From positions 310,001 to 374,000 of the forward strand of contig CBDCVY010000013.1 of assembly GCA_965223245.1 (NCBI GenBank): a DNA stretch of 64,000 nt, in the 5' to 3' direction. This document shows positions 34,201 through 41,556 of this stretch, one piece after another (within the stretch, counting starts at the first letter, position 1; each line of letters starts with the position of its first letter). Below the pieces are notes generated by a model. That model was given only the letters and a program-made list of their open reading frames with translations, did not search any database and was not told the DNA's origin. The position numbers were made by a program, and so were the translations under genes. The stretch comes from CBDCVY01 sp965223245 (lineage in GTDB: Bacteria > Nitrospinota > Nitrospinia > Nitrospinales > Nitrospinaceae).

Positions 34201-36152
34201 GTTTCACTTCGATTAAATAAATCGAAATAAACCGTTGCGGACTGAACAATTGCATTAGATGGAATAGAAGATATATCCCAAGAGACTAATGTAATAGCAT
34301 CTCCTTCAATGGCATTTTCAAAGGGTCCATGGGAAAGAAGTTCAATTTTGGTTCCATACTTTTCGTTAGGATCTCCTTCAAATATAAAAGAATCTTTTGT
34401 TCCGTCGTAGCCTTCATGTGGGAAGTAGCCATCTTGAAAAGATGATGTGTATTCCAGTGGATCTTTAAATCCCGGAACAAAAGAAAATGCAGTTCCTGGT
34501 GAAGGAATAGAAGTATTTGTATCGTAATCGGCAACTCCCGTCGCAGTTAACGTATAATTAACAGAATTATTTAAAGGAGTGGTTAATAATCTTACTGTTC
34601 GAAAATCGCTTAGAAGTTTTGCAGCAGAAATGGTAACTCCATTGTTCATAGAATAGTTTGATACACTCTCGGCACTTATTTTTTCCAAAGGTTCAGAAAA
34701 CTGAACTTCCAGAGTTAGTGGGTTGGGTGCGTGAACAGAAAATATTCCTGGAGGAAAGTTATTTAAATCATGGATAATTGAAAATTTATCTTCAGCTTTT
34801 CCAAAGGCATCGAGAAAGACCGCTTCCAGCCGATTTTCAAAAACATCCAGAACCAAAGAACCCAATTTATTGATGGAGTGGAACATTGCAGGGTGATTGA
34901 GTGAGCCCCCAGTAACTTGTCCTGAACTTCCTGCAACTACATAAACGGCTCCATCATTTCCCATTTTGCTTCCATCAGGGTTTAGAAACTTTGTATAACC
35001 TCCCTGGGCATCTATTTCAGGGTCTGGTCTTCCGTTACCTGGGTCTAAAACTAAAGAAGGGTTGCTATTGATTTCACTAGAGCTACCATAGTGACCATTC
35101 AGGAAAAGTGAACGTTCATAAGAATGACTATGTCCCATCAAAACCAAGTCAACTCCATATTGTTCTAAAATGGGAACAACGTTTTCTCGCATTTGGATTA
35201 AAATTGATTCGGCATCAGAATTATGGGATCCTTTGGAATAAGCAGGGTGATGCCAATATGCAATGAGCCATTCTTTGTCATTTGCTATTAAGTCATTTTC
35301 TAGCCAAGTGAGCATGGAGGACCCAGGTGTTCGAGAATGCCCAAAAGAGTCTAAAACAACAAAATGAATATTTCCGTGATCAAAAGAATAATAAGCCTCT
35401 GTTCCTGAAGAAACCCCACCAATTTCTCCATTTCTCGGAAGTTCCCAAATATTAAAATAGACCCCTGACTCATTCCCTGATGTTGCACTTCTGGCATCGT
35501 GATTACCAAAAGTGGGCCAAACGGCAACATTTTTCAGAAAATCAGGGTACATTAAAAACACAGCGCCATGATTGTCTCGATCAGTCCCATCTTCATATGC
35601 ATTGTCACCCAGCATGAGCCAAACATCAGGGTCTCGCGATTTAGAAAACTCCTTAAACCTATCAGCAACTACTAAAGCTTTCGTATCATTAGTTCCGGAA
35701 TCTCCAATCACCCAAATTCGTGTAGGCGTGGGTGTTCCCGGAGTTGGAAAAGTTTTAAAGGTTCCATTAAATTTGCTTTCAACTGAAGGAGTGGAGGAAG
35801 TACCTATTGCGTAATAGTATCGAGTGTTTGGGGATAAGCTTGATAGGGTGACTTCAAATTCTCGCCAACTTTCAGGGCAATATCCACAAGATTTTGATGC
35901 TGGGGATGAATCTGTAACCGTAGATGTCAGACTTCCGGAGGAAGTTCCGTAGTGAACGCTGTTATTAGAGACTTGTGATGTTGGAACACGCCATTTAATT
36001 AAAACGCTGTTGGGAGAAAGTTTTTGCAGAAAAGGTCCCCAATCATTAATGTCAGCAAAAGTTAACGTTCCATTTAATAAAACCCCTAATATACAAAAAG
36101 TTGCAAAAGTTAAGTATTTTCTAAAATGTGAATAAATCATAAAAATTTTCAT
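28275..36152 (-). CDS. Giant secreted metallophosphoesterase with DNRLRE and HYR modules
   Basis: A 2625-residue protein with a signal peptide ending near FA (34). Residues about 35-130 are a fibronectin-like purple acid phosphatase N-domain, then a calcineurin-type phosphoesterase (about 140-470) with GDSG, MLGDNAY, FGNHDA, YWHHPAY and MGHSHSYERS, a complete metal-binding set. An Ig-like domain follows. The rest is six DNRLRE modules (about 175 residues, starting SFQDGVEP-like) alternating with twelve HYR-type modules (about 75 residues, PVVTAPADIT to TWTATDAAGNTGTDTQ). It ends in HYR modules without a clear sorting signal. Likely a cell-surface or secreted phosphatase and adhesin; substrate unknown. 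Confidence 0.88.
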   Translation of the reverse strand: MKIFMIYSHFRKYLTFATFCILGVLLNGTLTFADINDWGPFLQKLSPNSVLIKWRVPTSQVSNNSVHYGTSSGSLTSTVTDSSPASKSCGYCPESWREFEVTLSSLSPNTRYYYAIGTSSTPSVESKFNGTFKTFPTPGTPTPTRIWVIGDSGTNDTKALVVADRFKEFSKSRDPDVWLMLGDNAYEDGTDRDNHGAVFLMYPDFLKNVAVWPTFGNHDARSATSGNESGVYFNIWELPRNGEIGGVSSGTEAYYSFDHGNIHFVVLDSFGHSRTPGSSMLTWLENDLIANDKEWLIAYWHHPAYSKGSHNSDAESILIQMRENVVPILEQYGVDLVLMGHSHSYERSLFLNGHYGSSSEINSNPSLVLDPGNGRPDPEIDAQGGYTKFLNPDGSKMGNDGAVYVVAGSSGQVTGGSLNHPAMFHSINKLGSLVLDVFENRLEAVFLDAFGKAEDKFSIIHDLNNFPPGIFSVHAPNPLTLEVQFSEPLEKISAESVSNYSMNNGVTISAAKLLSDFRTVRLLTTPLNNSVNYTLTATGVADYDTNTSIPSPGTAFSFVPGFKDPLEYTSSFQDGYFPHEGYDGTKDSFIFEGDPNEKYGTKIELLSHGPFENAIEGDAITLVSWDISSIPSNAIVQSATVYFDLFNRSETSYHLHQILTSWNEFSVTWNNIGGSSNISNTIMGTLAPQKFGLNIIPLNQDGLDVVQGWIDGSISNNGLAVENGGPGEHPNWWNAIRMWSRRTENRPRISITYTLSSPGDNINPSILAPSDITIDSTGNLTPVFLGTADAVDNIGSPTITNDAPAGGFALGTTLVTWTATDAAGNTGTDIQKVTVKVPATTTPNTISFQDGVEPSSAYFGTSDSRIRSSSRNSNDADGLEIGTDGDEQFPPGGLFGDVDSVFKWDTSAIPKTATIDSVSVTFNIFNSSSSNHSLYEIKTKWDEETATWNSIIDSSFIGSQVGTIPASSSGVTTVNLNQNGIDLVQGWVNESIPNNGFRIANVGGKQDLRMHSSEATIATRRPKINISYSVPPPNQFTLEFQSGIEDAILRETSPNSNYPNDPSLNADGSQSDPGNGSLGESMSVISWDITAIPNNATIQSASITFNLTNISSGTYNLHQALTNWAEGTVTWNNFGGGTANVGSSVIGALPTGPFGNNLINLNTDGINLIQGWIDGSIPNNGIVVKTGGTNDGIFFNSSEATSNRPKLSITYLIPLEPDTEPPVVTAPGDITTLDPTPNIGSASATDNVGVTSLTNDAPTTFSLGTTTVTWTAMDAAGNSGTDTQDITLQTDTEDPVVTAPADISTTDAAPNLGTATATDNSGIIDTLTNDAPGSFPVGTTIVTWSATDPAGNIGTDTQSVTIIPTSGPTTREFQDGVEPDSSYSGTEDAELRETSPNLNNGNSTSLNPDGSDSDPSNGSLGQIIVPISWDISTIPGNATVSSASISLNLTNISSGPYNLFQVLTNSWTEGTVTWNSFGGATANVGSTVIGIISTGQFGENIINLNSSGINMVQGWVDGSIPNNGIVIKTGGTNDGIDFNSSEASSGRPKLSITYTTPLVEDTEDPVVTAPADVTTLDPTPDIGTATATDNVGVTSLTNDAPAIFPLGTTTVTWTAMDAAGNSGADTQDVTLLDDTEDPVVAAPADITTTDPSPNLGTATATDNSGIIDSLTNDAPGTFPFGTTVVTWTATDPAGNTGTDTQNVTLQVPTGPVTVEFQDGVEPDSGYSGTQDSLLRQTSPNTNYGNQTSLSADLIQPDPSNGAFGEVISVISWDISSIPGNATVQSVSVSLNLSNVSSDSYNLHQGQTNWDESTVTWNTFGGSSANVGTLVLGSIIPGQFGENVINLNSNGINLVQGWINGTINNNGIVIKEANNNNDGIFVNSSEAGSGRPKLSITYTVPSGPDTEDPVVTAPADLTTMDPTPDIGTATATDNVGVTSLTNDAPATFPLGTTTVTWTAMDAAGNSGTDTHDVTLLDDTEDPVVTAPADITTTNATPNIGTATATDNSGIIDSLTNDAPGTFPIGFTIVTWTATDPAGNTGTDTQNIIIQPTSGPVIAEFQNGVEPDSGYSGTQDSLLRETSPNTTHGNQTSLSADLIQPDPSNGAFGEVISLISWDISSISSDATVQSVSISLNLSNVSTDLFNLHQALTNWNESTVTWNTFGGSSTNVGTSVLGAISSGQFGENVINLNSNGISLVQGWIDGTINNNGIVIKETNNNNDGIFINSSEAGSGRPKLTITYETAVSDTIPPVVTAPADITTEATGPTTTVALGTGTAFDNFDGPLTPTNNAPSSFPVGLTVVTWSATDAAGNTGTDTQNVTITDTTPPTVTAPADITTSDTTPDLGTATATDLVDGSITPTNNAPATFPLGLTVVTWSATDNATNTGTATQNVTIVTDTTPPVVTAPADITTEATGPTTTVALGTATANDETDGPLTPANNAPSSFPVGLTVVTWSATDAAGNTGTDTQNVTINDTTLPVVTAPIDITTEATGPTTTVALGTGTATDIVDGPIIPTNDAPAGGFSVGPTLVTWSATDNAGNTGTDMQNVTIADTTPPVVTAPPDITTTDTTPDLGTATATDLVDGSITPTNDSPGTFPLGLTIVTWSATDIAGNTGMDTQNVTIEE
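28290..34440 (-). repeat. Protein-coding repeat array, DNRLRE and HYR modules
   Basis: On the minus strand the modules lie, in plus coordinates, as: five HYR at about 28290-29430; DNRLRE at 29440-29990, 30465-31020, 31490-32045, 32520-33050, 33060-33630 and 33890-34440; HYR pairs near 30000-30450, 31040-31475 and 32060-32500; and a single HYR near 33640-33880. Adjacent DNRLRE-HYR-HYR blocks are similar over about 1 kb, showing that a three-module block was duplicated. Confidence 0.85.
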
Positions 36153-36783
36153 CCGCGATGTCTTAATATATCTATTGGCATGCGGAAATAAAAGCGTTGA
36201 TGTGTGTGTTGTCTGCGAATAAAATACCCCAAATGGCGTTTAAATGACAGTGGTTTTCAAAAGTTTTTAAAGTTTTTTTTTGGTATTGCTAACTTATTGA
36301 AAAATAAAATAGATTCTCAACAACAGAGGCTAGATTATTTTGGTTTCCCGAAAATAAATGTTTGGAGCTTTAAAAGCCTTTTTGGATTATGGCCAAGACA
36401 CTTTCAAAATTACTTAATAGTTTTTGTAGAAAAATATATGGCATTTCTGCTAAATAAGATGATTTCCGAAACTAGATAAAAATTTTAAGCGATTTAATTA
36501 AAGAATAACTTGCTTTGATTAATCGTAGATCGATTCATTGGAGAAAGAGCTTTAATTTATAGCGCAAAAGTTAAATTGAGGCAGAATTGGCTAACATAAA
36601 AAATGTGGAAGAGAAAATTGCTCTTAATTACTTTCCAAGATTGTTGAAATTTTATGTAAAAAATAATTTGTAAGTATTTCCCTTTTATTTTAAAGTTTGA
36701 TTACCGGACTAAAATTCTTTAATGAAAGAAAGAGATTGTTGGTCGAAGGGTTGAACAACTATCGTGGAATCAGGTGAGAGTCT
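36153..36783. other. Long intergenic region without a supported gene
   Basis: This 631-base AT-rich gap separates the giant minus-strand gene from the plus-strand PaaK-like gene and should carry both promoters. A plus-strand open frame at 36204-36479 could encode 91 residues, but it has no ribosome site, unusual Phe/Lys composition and no recognisable motif, so I do not call it. I see no tRNA or hairpin terminator. Confidence 0.4.
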
Positions 36784-38091
36784 ATGAATGCAAAATATCG
36801 TGTGTTTTCCTTTCTAAAGACCATTCAAGATCCTTCATATCCTAAATGGAAAAAATTAATCCGAGATCTTATTGAACACAAATCTGACTTGTCTTCACAA
36901 TACCTGAGTGAGCTACTGCGATTTGCTAAAAACCACGTCCCCTATTATTCGAAGATTATTAAGGGAAGTGGCTTTGATTTAGAAACTCTTGCTGAACTCC
37001 CAATTCTCAATAGAAAGAGTTTTAGTAGAAACTTTGAAAGTTTAAAGTCAAAAGATTTAATGAATCGACCTCATTACACCATTCATTCAGGCGGGACTAC
37101 AGGCAAACCACAAATATTTTATCAGGATAAAGACTACTTTAATTGGACGCTTGCAACAGAAAGGTTTTATTTTGAACGCTTTCTCGGATTTGATCCGGAT
37201 ACAGTTGGAAATGTGATTTTGTGGGGATCCCCAGAAGATTTATTAATTCGTAAAAAATTCAAAACTAAAATAAGCCAATGGTTAAAGCAAACGATATTTT
37301 TAAATTCATACGCTTTAACCCAAGATCAATGTAAAGAATACGTTCAAAAAATTAATAAGAAAAAACCATTTTTTATTCGCGGGTATGCGCAGTCCTTATA
37401 TTATTTAGCTAGATATGTTTGTGAATTGGAAATTAAAGTTCATTCCCCTAGGTATATTGTTTCTGCTGCCGAAAAACTTTACCCATTCATGAAGTCGACA
37501 ATTGAAGATGCGTTTTCTTGTCCTGTGTATGATTATTATGGATCAAGAGAGCTCGGAGCTTTGGCAGGAGAATGTGGCAAGGGAAAGTTGCATATTTTTT
37601 CTTTCAACAATTTTGTAGAAATTGTCGATGATAAAGATAATCCTGTAAAGCCTGGACAGGAAGGAAGAGTAATTGTTACAAACTTACACAATTTCTCAAT
37701 GCCTCTCATTCGATATGAATTGGGTGATACAGCAGTTTTGGGTCATCCTTGTTCATGTGGGAACAACTTGCCCACTTTAGAACAAGTAACCGGACGAATA
37801 ACGGAACATTTTAAAACTTCTAATGGATCTTTGGTTAGTGGATTATTCTTTGCATGTATGTGTCATGATGATTGGATGGAACATTTTCAGGTGATTCAAA
37901 AAGATTTAAATGATGTAGAAATTCTTTACAAACCTAAACGGCAGCCTTCAGAGGATGATCTTAAAGTCATTGTTGAAAAAATAAAAACGGTTATGGGTAA
38001 TGACTGTCTTGTCAATTGGACAGAGGTTAATGAAATCCCTCTTTCTCCTCAAGGAAAACAAGTCATTACCAAAAATTTAATTGCCTCGTAA
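36784..38091 (+). CDS. PaaK/CapK-like adenylate-forming enzyme
   Basis: A 435-residue member of the phenylacetate-CoA ligase/CapK branch of the ANL superfamily. The AMP-binding P-loop is HSGGTTGKPQIF (about 101-112), the A5 motif is DYYGSRELGALAGEC, and A7-A8 are LIRYELGDTA followed by TGR. Cysteines around CSCGNNLPTLEQ match the small Cys cluster often seen in CapK-type proteins. The substrate could be an acyl or amino acid used in polysaccharide or lipid modification. AGGTGAGAG precedes the ATG. It stands between the two DNRLRE protein genes and is transcribed away from the giant one. Confidence 0.86.
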   Translation: MNAKYRVFSFLKTIQDPSYPKWKKLIRDLIEHKSDLSSQYLSELLRFAKNHVPYYSKIIKGSGFDLETLAELPILNRKSFSRNFESLKSKDLMNRPHYTIHSGGTTGKPQIFYQDKDYFNWTLATERFYFERFLGFDPDTVGNVILWGSPEDLLIRKKFKTKISQWLKQTIFLNSYALTQDQCKEYVQKINKKKPFFIRGYAQSLYYLARYVCELEIKVHSPRYIVSAAEKLYPFMKSTIEDAFSCPVYDYYGSRELGALAGECGKGKLHIFSFNNFVEIVDDKDNPVKPGQEGRVIVTNLHNFSMPLIRYELGDTAVLGHPCSCGNNLPTLEQVTGRITEHFKTSNGSLVSGLFFACMCHDDWMEHFQVIQKDLNDVEILYKPKRQPSEDDLKVIVEKIKTVMGNDCLVNWTEVNEIPLSPQGKQVITKNLIAS

Positions 38092-38268
38092 TTCGATTGT
38101 TTAGCGGAAAATGTGAATCAGTAATTCAAAAATATATGCGAAAATATAGGTCTTTCTTTTCCGGATTTTTCCTTTCCTAATCTTTGATATTTTGAAAAGT
38201 AAATTTTTTTTAACAAAAAACGAACGAAACAAACTATATCTCCGATTGTATTGATAGTGATAATGTTA

Positions 38269-39432
38269 TTAATTAAAATCTATTTCATAGGGTGGAACCA
38301 AAGTGTTTAAAATATTTTCGTCGATTCTTTCTACTTGACGGAATTCTCCAACGACGGGGCTATTGGGAGGAATTATGCATTCATCTTCTACCAATGCACT
38401 AACAATAGTAACAGTTTGAGGCGTATCACTTGTTGGTATCCAAAGTTCTACGGCTTGAATAGTTGGAGAGATTTGTGTTTTATCATCAACTCTAACTAAA
38501 AAATGCTGGTCAAAAATAGACCATTGAGCATTTGAAAGTGAGCCAGTAGACACATAGGGGAGGCCCAAACAATCATTTTCTTCATAAAAGAAAGCAGGGT
38601 TCGAAGCATTTGGAATTTGAGTATTACCATCTGCTTTGTCAGAACTAAATCGCATTAAAAAATTATATTTTTTGCTAGTTGAATTTTCATAAGGCACCAA
38701 AACTTGGACTTCTCTGGAGCTTTGTATGTCGATTACTGGCCCTATAATGCTGGGTTCCCGACCACAATTAGAGTCGGCACAGTCCTTTAAAACAAACTTT
38801 AAATTTTCTAATGGTTGAGTCGAAAAGGTTACTTCTAACTTAGGAGCGACTGCAACAGATTCACGGGAACTTAATACTATCCCGTCATTAGAGTTAACTG
38901 TACGGACAGCAATTCCATTATTCGGAGTAGAACCGTTAACCCAACCTTGAACTAAGGCAACTCCCGCTCCATTTAAATTTATGGTAATTGTTCCAGGAGC
39001 TGAGGAAATAATAGTGCCAAGTACATTGCTGGTATTTAAATCCTTCCAGGCAACAGAACTTTCAGACCATGGAATATGCTGGGATAATATATTATAGGTC
39101 CCATCGCTTGGATTTATAATATCAAGAGTAATTGATGCGGAAGTTATTTTGGCTGTATTCGGAATGGAAGAAACATCCCATTGAATGACAGTTGCTACCT
39201 CTCCATATTGACCACTATCGGGGTCAAATTGTATTCCATCTGCTTTTAATTCTAATTCATTTCCAAAGTTAGAAGCCGGAGAACGTTCAACCAAAAAACT
39301 ATCCTGTGTGCCCGAATAACTGGTATCTGGCATAGAACCATCTTGAAAAGCAATAGTAATTGCAAAAGCGGAAGAATAAATGCACAAAGAAATGATCAAA
39401 ACTGCAACAAAATGGCAAGTATACTTTTTCAT
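38269..39432 (-). CDS. Secreted DNRLRE-domain protein
   Basis: A 387-residue precursor with a signal peptide (CHFVAVLIISLCIYSSAFA). Residues about 23-205 are one DNRLRE module (IAFQDGSMPDTSYSGTQDSF to KLEVTFS), clearly related to the modules of the giant protein at 28275-36152. The C-terminal 180 residues are a second region with four cysteines (DCADSNCG and others) that I cannot assign. The start at ATG 39432 has AAGGAGA upstream; longer starts give an implausible leader. Likely an extracellular structural or adhesin protein. Confidence 0.82.
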   Translation of the reverse strand: MKKYTCHFVAVLIISLCIYSSAFAITIAFQDGSMPDTSYSGTQDSFLVERSPASNFGNELELKADGIQFDPDSGQYGEVATVIQWDVSSIPNTAKITSASITLDIINPSDGTYNILSQHIPWSESSVAWKDLNTSNVLGTIISSAPGTITINLNGAGVALVQGWVNGSTPNNGIAVRTVNSNDGIVLSSRESVAVAPKLEVTFSTQPLENLKFVLKDCADSNCGREPSIIGPVIDIQSSREVQVLVPYENSTSKKYNFLMRFSSDKADGNTQIPNASNPAFFYEENDCLGLPYVSTGSLSNAQWSIFDQHFLVRVDDKTQISPTIQAVELWIPTSDTPQTVTIVSALVEDECIIPPNSPVVGEFRQVERIDENILNTLVPPYEIDFN

Positions 39433-39651
39433 AGCGTCTCCTTGGAATAAATTAACGGATATTTGTACTGCGTATTTTTTAGGTAGGCCGTCATGTTTGT
39501 GACTGCTGAATTTAGGATTAGTTTGATAATCCATATAGGAGTTAAAGTATTGGGAAAAACTGAAGGGGAGGGAGAGCCATTGAAACGCTACCCAAAACAT
39601 TCCCCAAAGACTAAAGAGTCCCAAGAAAAGTCGGTAGTCCGTTAAAAATAA

Positions 39652-39728
39652 TGGTGGGCCCAGCAGGATTCGAACCTGCGACCATCCGGTTATGAGCCGG
39701 GGGCTCTAGCCAACTGAGCTATGGGCCC
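39652..39728 (-). tRNA. tRNA with CAU anticodon (elongator Met or Ile2)
   Basis: Read on the minus strand this is a complete 77-base cloverleaf with encoded CCA. The acceptor stem is GGGCCCA with TGGGCCC, the D arm AGCTCAGTTGGCTAGAGC, the anticodon stem-loop CCCGG-CTCATAA-CCGGA and the T arm GCAGG-TTCGAAT-CCTGC. The anticodon CAU means elongator methionine or, if C34 becomes lysidine, isoleucine-2; the acceptor and loop fit either. It is not the initiator, since the first pair is a normal G-C. It starts six bases after the rpoD stop codon. Confidence 0.93.
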
Positions 39729-39734
39729 TTGCAA

Positions 39735-41501
39735 TTAGCCTTCTATAAAGCTACGTAATTTTTTGCTCCGGCTGGGATGTCGCAATTTACGGAGAGCTTT
39801 AGCTTCGATTTGGCGAATACGTTCACGTGTAACCGCAAAATCTTGGCCCACTTCTTCTAGCGTATGTTCTGAATCTAAACCTATGCCGAATCGTTTCCTT
39901 AGAACCTTTTCTTCGCGATTGGCTAGGGTACCTAAAACTTTGAGTGTTTGATCTTTTAAATTCTTTTTAACCACAGCATCAATGGGGGATAAGACTTTTT
40001 TATCTTCAATAAAGTCACCTAAATGACTGTTTTCTTCTTCGCCGATAGGCGTTTCTAAGGAAATAGGTTCTTTTGCAATTTTTAGAACCTTACGTACCTT
40101 GTCAACGGGCAAGTTCATTTTTTCTGCAATTTCTTCTGGAGCGGGTTCTCTTCCCAATTCTTGAACCAAATGCCTGGAAACTCGAATCAGTTTATTTATC
40201 GTTTCAATCATATGAACTGGTATACGAATGGTTCTCGCTTGATCCGCAATAGCTCTGGTAATTGCTTGTCGAATCCACCAGGTAGCATAAGTACTGAATT
40301 TGTAACCACGGCGGTATTCAAATTTATCGACGGCTTTCATCAAGCCAATATTTCCCTCTTGAATAAGATCCAAAAATTGTAAACCACGGTTCGTATATTT
40401 TTTTGCAATACTCACCACCAGCCGCAAGTTTGCTTCAGCTAACTCACGCTTCGCTGCTTTATCTTTTACCCTACCTCGTGCAATTGATCTAACCGTAGAA
40501 AGCAACTGGTCTTTTGAAGTTCCAGTGTCCATTTCAATTTTTTTGACTTTTTTGCGGGATACTTGGACAACCTTCATGTGTTTATCATATTGAACCTTTG
40601 TTAAAACCTTTCCTGAAGGTAACTTGACGCTTTTTTGCTTGGTCCAATTTTTCGCTAACTTTTTTACATCAGCTAGTGACATTTTTAATTCTTTCTCTAA
40701 AAGTCTCTCTTGTTTGCCCGCTTCACGAAATTCAGCTGCGATTTCATAGATTTTTTCAATGATTTTGTCCATTTCATCAATAGTAAGATTGAGCTCATGA
40801 ATCGTATCTTCTAATTTTTTCTGCTGAGTGGCGAATTCTTTTTCCGTTTTAGCCTTTACTTTTTCTGAGATTTTAGAGTCATCCAATTTTTGTCGAAGTT
40901 TTTCAAGTTTTTTATCCTGATCATGTAAATTTTTGATAATTTTTAAAACTCGTTTGGTTTCTTCTTTTTCTAGTTCTTCTTTTTTCTCTTCTGGTTCTCC
41001 GTGGTTGATGATATCAAATACGCTCAACTCTCCTTTTTTGATTTGGCGCGACATTTCAGCAAGCTCAACTTGAGTGACGGAGCAATTCGCTACAGCAAAA
41101 AGAACTTCATTTTGTCCCTGCTCAATGCGTTTTGCTATCTCGACTTCTCCTTCACGAGTCAGAAGAGAAATAGTCCCCATTTCACGTAAATACATTCTTA
41201 CCGGATCATCGATACTTACATTATCTGGCTTGTTTTCGGTAACCGTTTCTTCTGCGGGTGCACCCTCTTTTTCCTGGTCTTCTTCTTCGTCCGCGGCTTT
41301 ATCACTTTTTAAAGCGGTGTCCACAATATCAATTTCATTTTCTCCGAACAGGTGCATGAGGTCATCTATTTGGTCTGGAGCTACTAAATTAGCAGGAAGG
41401 ACGTCATTGACTTCTTCATAAGTAAGGTATCCCTTCTCCTTTCCTAAAGAAATCAGTTGATTAACTTCAGATACATCAGCGATTTTATCAGCATTTGCCA
41501 T
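39735..41501 (-). CDS. rpoD: Primary sigma factor RpoD (sigma-70)
   Basis: The housekeeping sigma subunit of RNA polymerase. The 588-residue protein has region 1.1 with an acidic stretch (DEEEDQEKEG), region 1.2 (DDPVRMYLREMG), the long non-conserved region, region 2 with FEYRRGYKFSTYATWWIRQA, region 3 and region 4 with the TRERIRQIEAKALRKL helix-turn-helix. The ATG follows GGAGA at good spacing. It forms the classic yqeY-dnaG-rpoD cluster, with a tRNA just after its stop. Confidence 0.97.
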   Translation of the reverse strand: MANADKIADVSEVNQLISLGKEKGYLTYEEVNDVLPANLVAPDQIDDLMHLFGENEIDIVDTALKSDKAADEEEDQEKEGAPAEETVTENKPDNVSIDDPVRMYLREMGTISLLTREGEVEIAKRIEQGQNEVLFAVANCSVTQVELAEMSRQIKKGELSVFDIINHGEPEEKKEELEKEETKRVLKIIKNLHDQDKKLEKLRQKLDDSKISEKVKAKTEKEFATQQKKLEDTIHELNLTIDEMDKIIEKIYEIAAEFREAGKQERLLEKELKMSLADVKKLAKNWTKQKSVKLPSGKVLTKVQYDKHMKVVQVSRKKVKKIEMDTGTSKDQLLSTVRSIARGRVKDKAAKRELAEANLRLVVSIAKKYTNRGLQFLDLIQEGNIGLMKAVDKFEYRRGYKFSTYATWWIRQAITRAIADQARTIRIPVHMIETINKLIRVSRHLVQELGREPAPEEIAEKMNLPVDKVRKVLKIAKEPISLETPIGEEENSHLGDFIEDKKVLSPIDAVVKKNLKDQTLKVLGTLANREEKVLRKRFGIGLDSEHTLEEVGQDFAVTRERIRQIEAKALRKLRHPSRSKKLRSFIEG

Positions 41502-41556
41502 TGGTGGATTTTCTCCTAATCAAAAATTGGCCCTTTTTCCTTTAGATGCAAAATTC

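Noticed and set aside
28290..34440. Regular repeats that could suggest a CRISPR array
   Set aside because: The repeats encode protein domains of 75 and 175 residues in a single frame; there are no short identical repeats with unique spacers and no cas genes.
36204..36479. Plus-strand frame of 91 codons in the long intergenic region
   Set aside because: No ribosome site, no motif and a composition expected of AT-rich non-coding DNA. Could be revisited if conserved.
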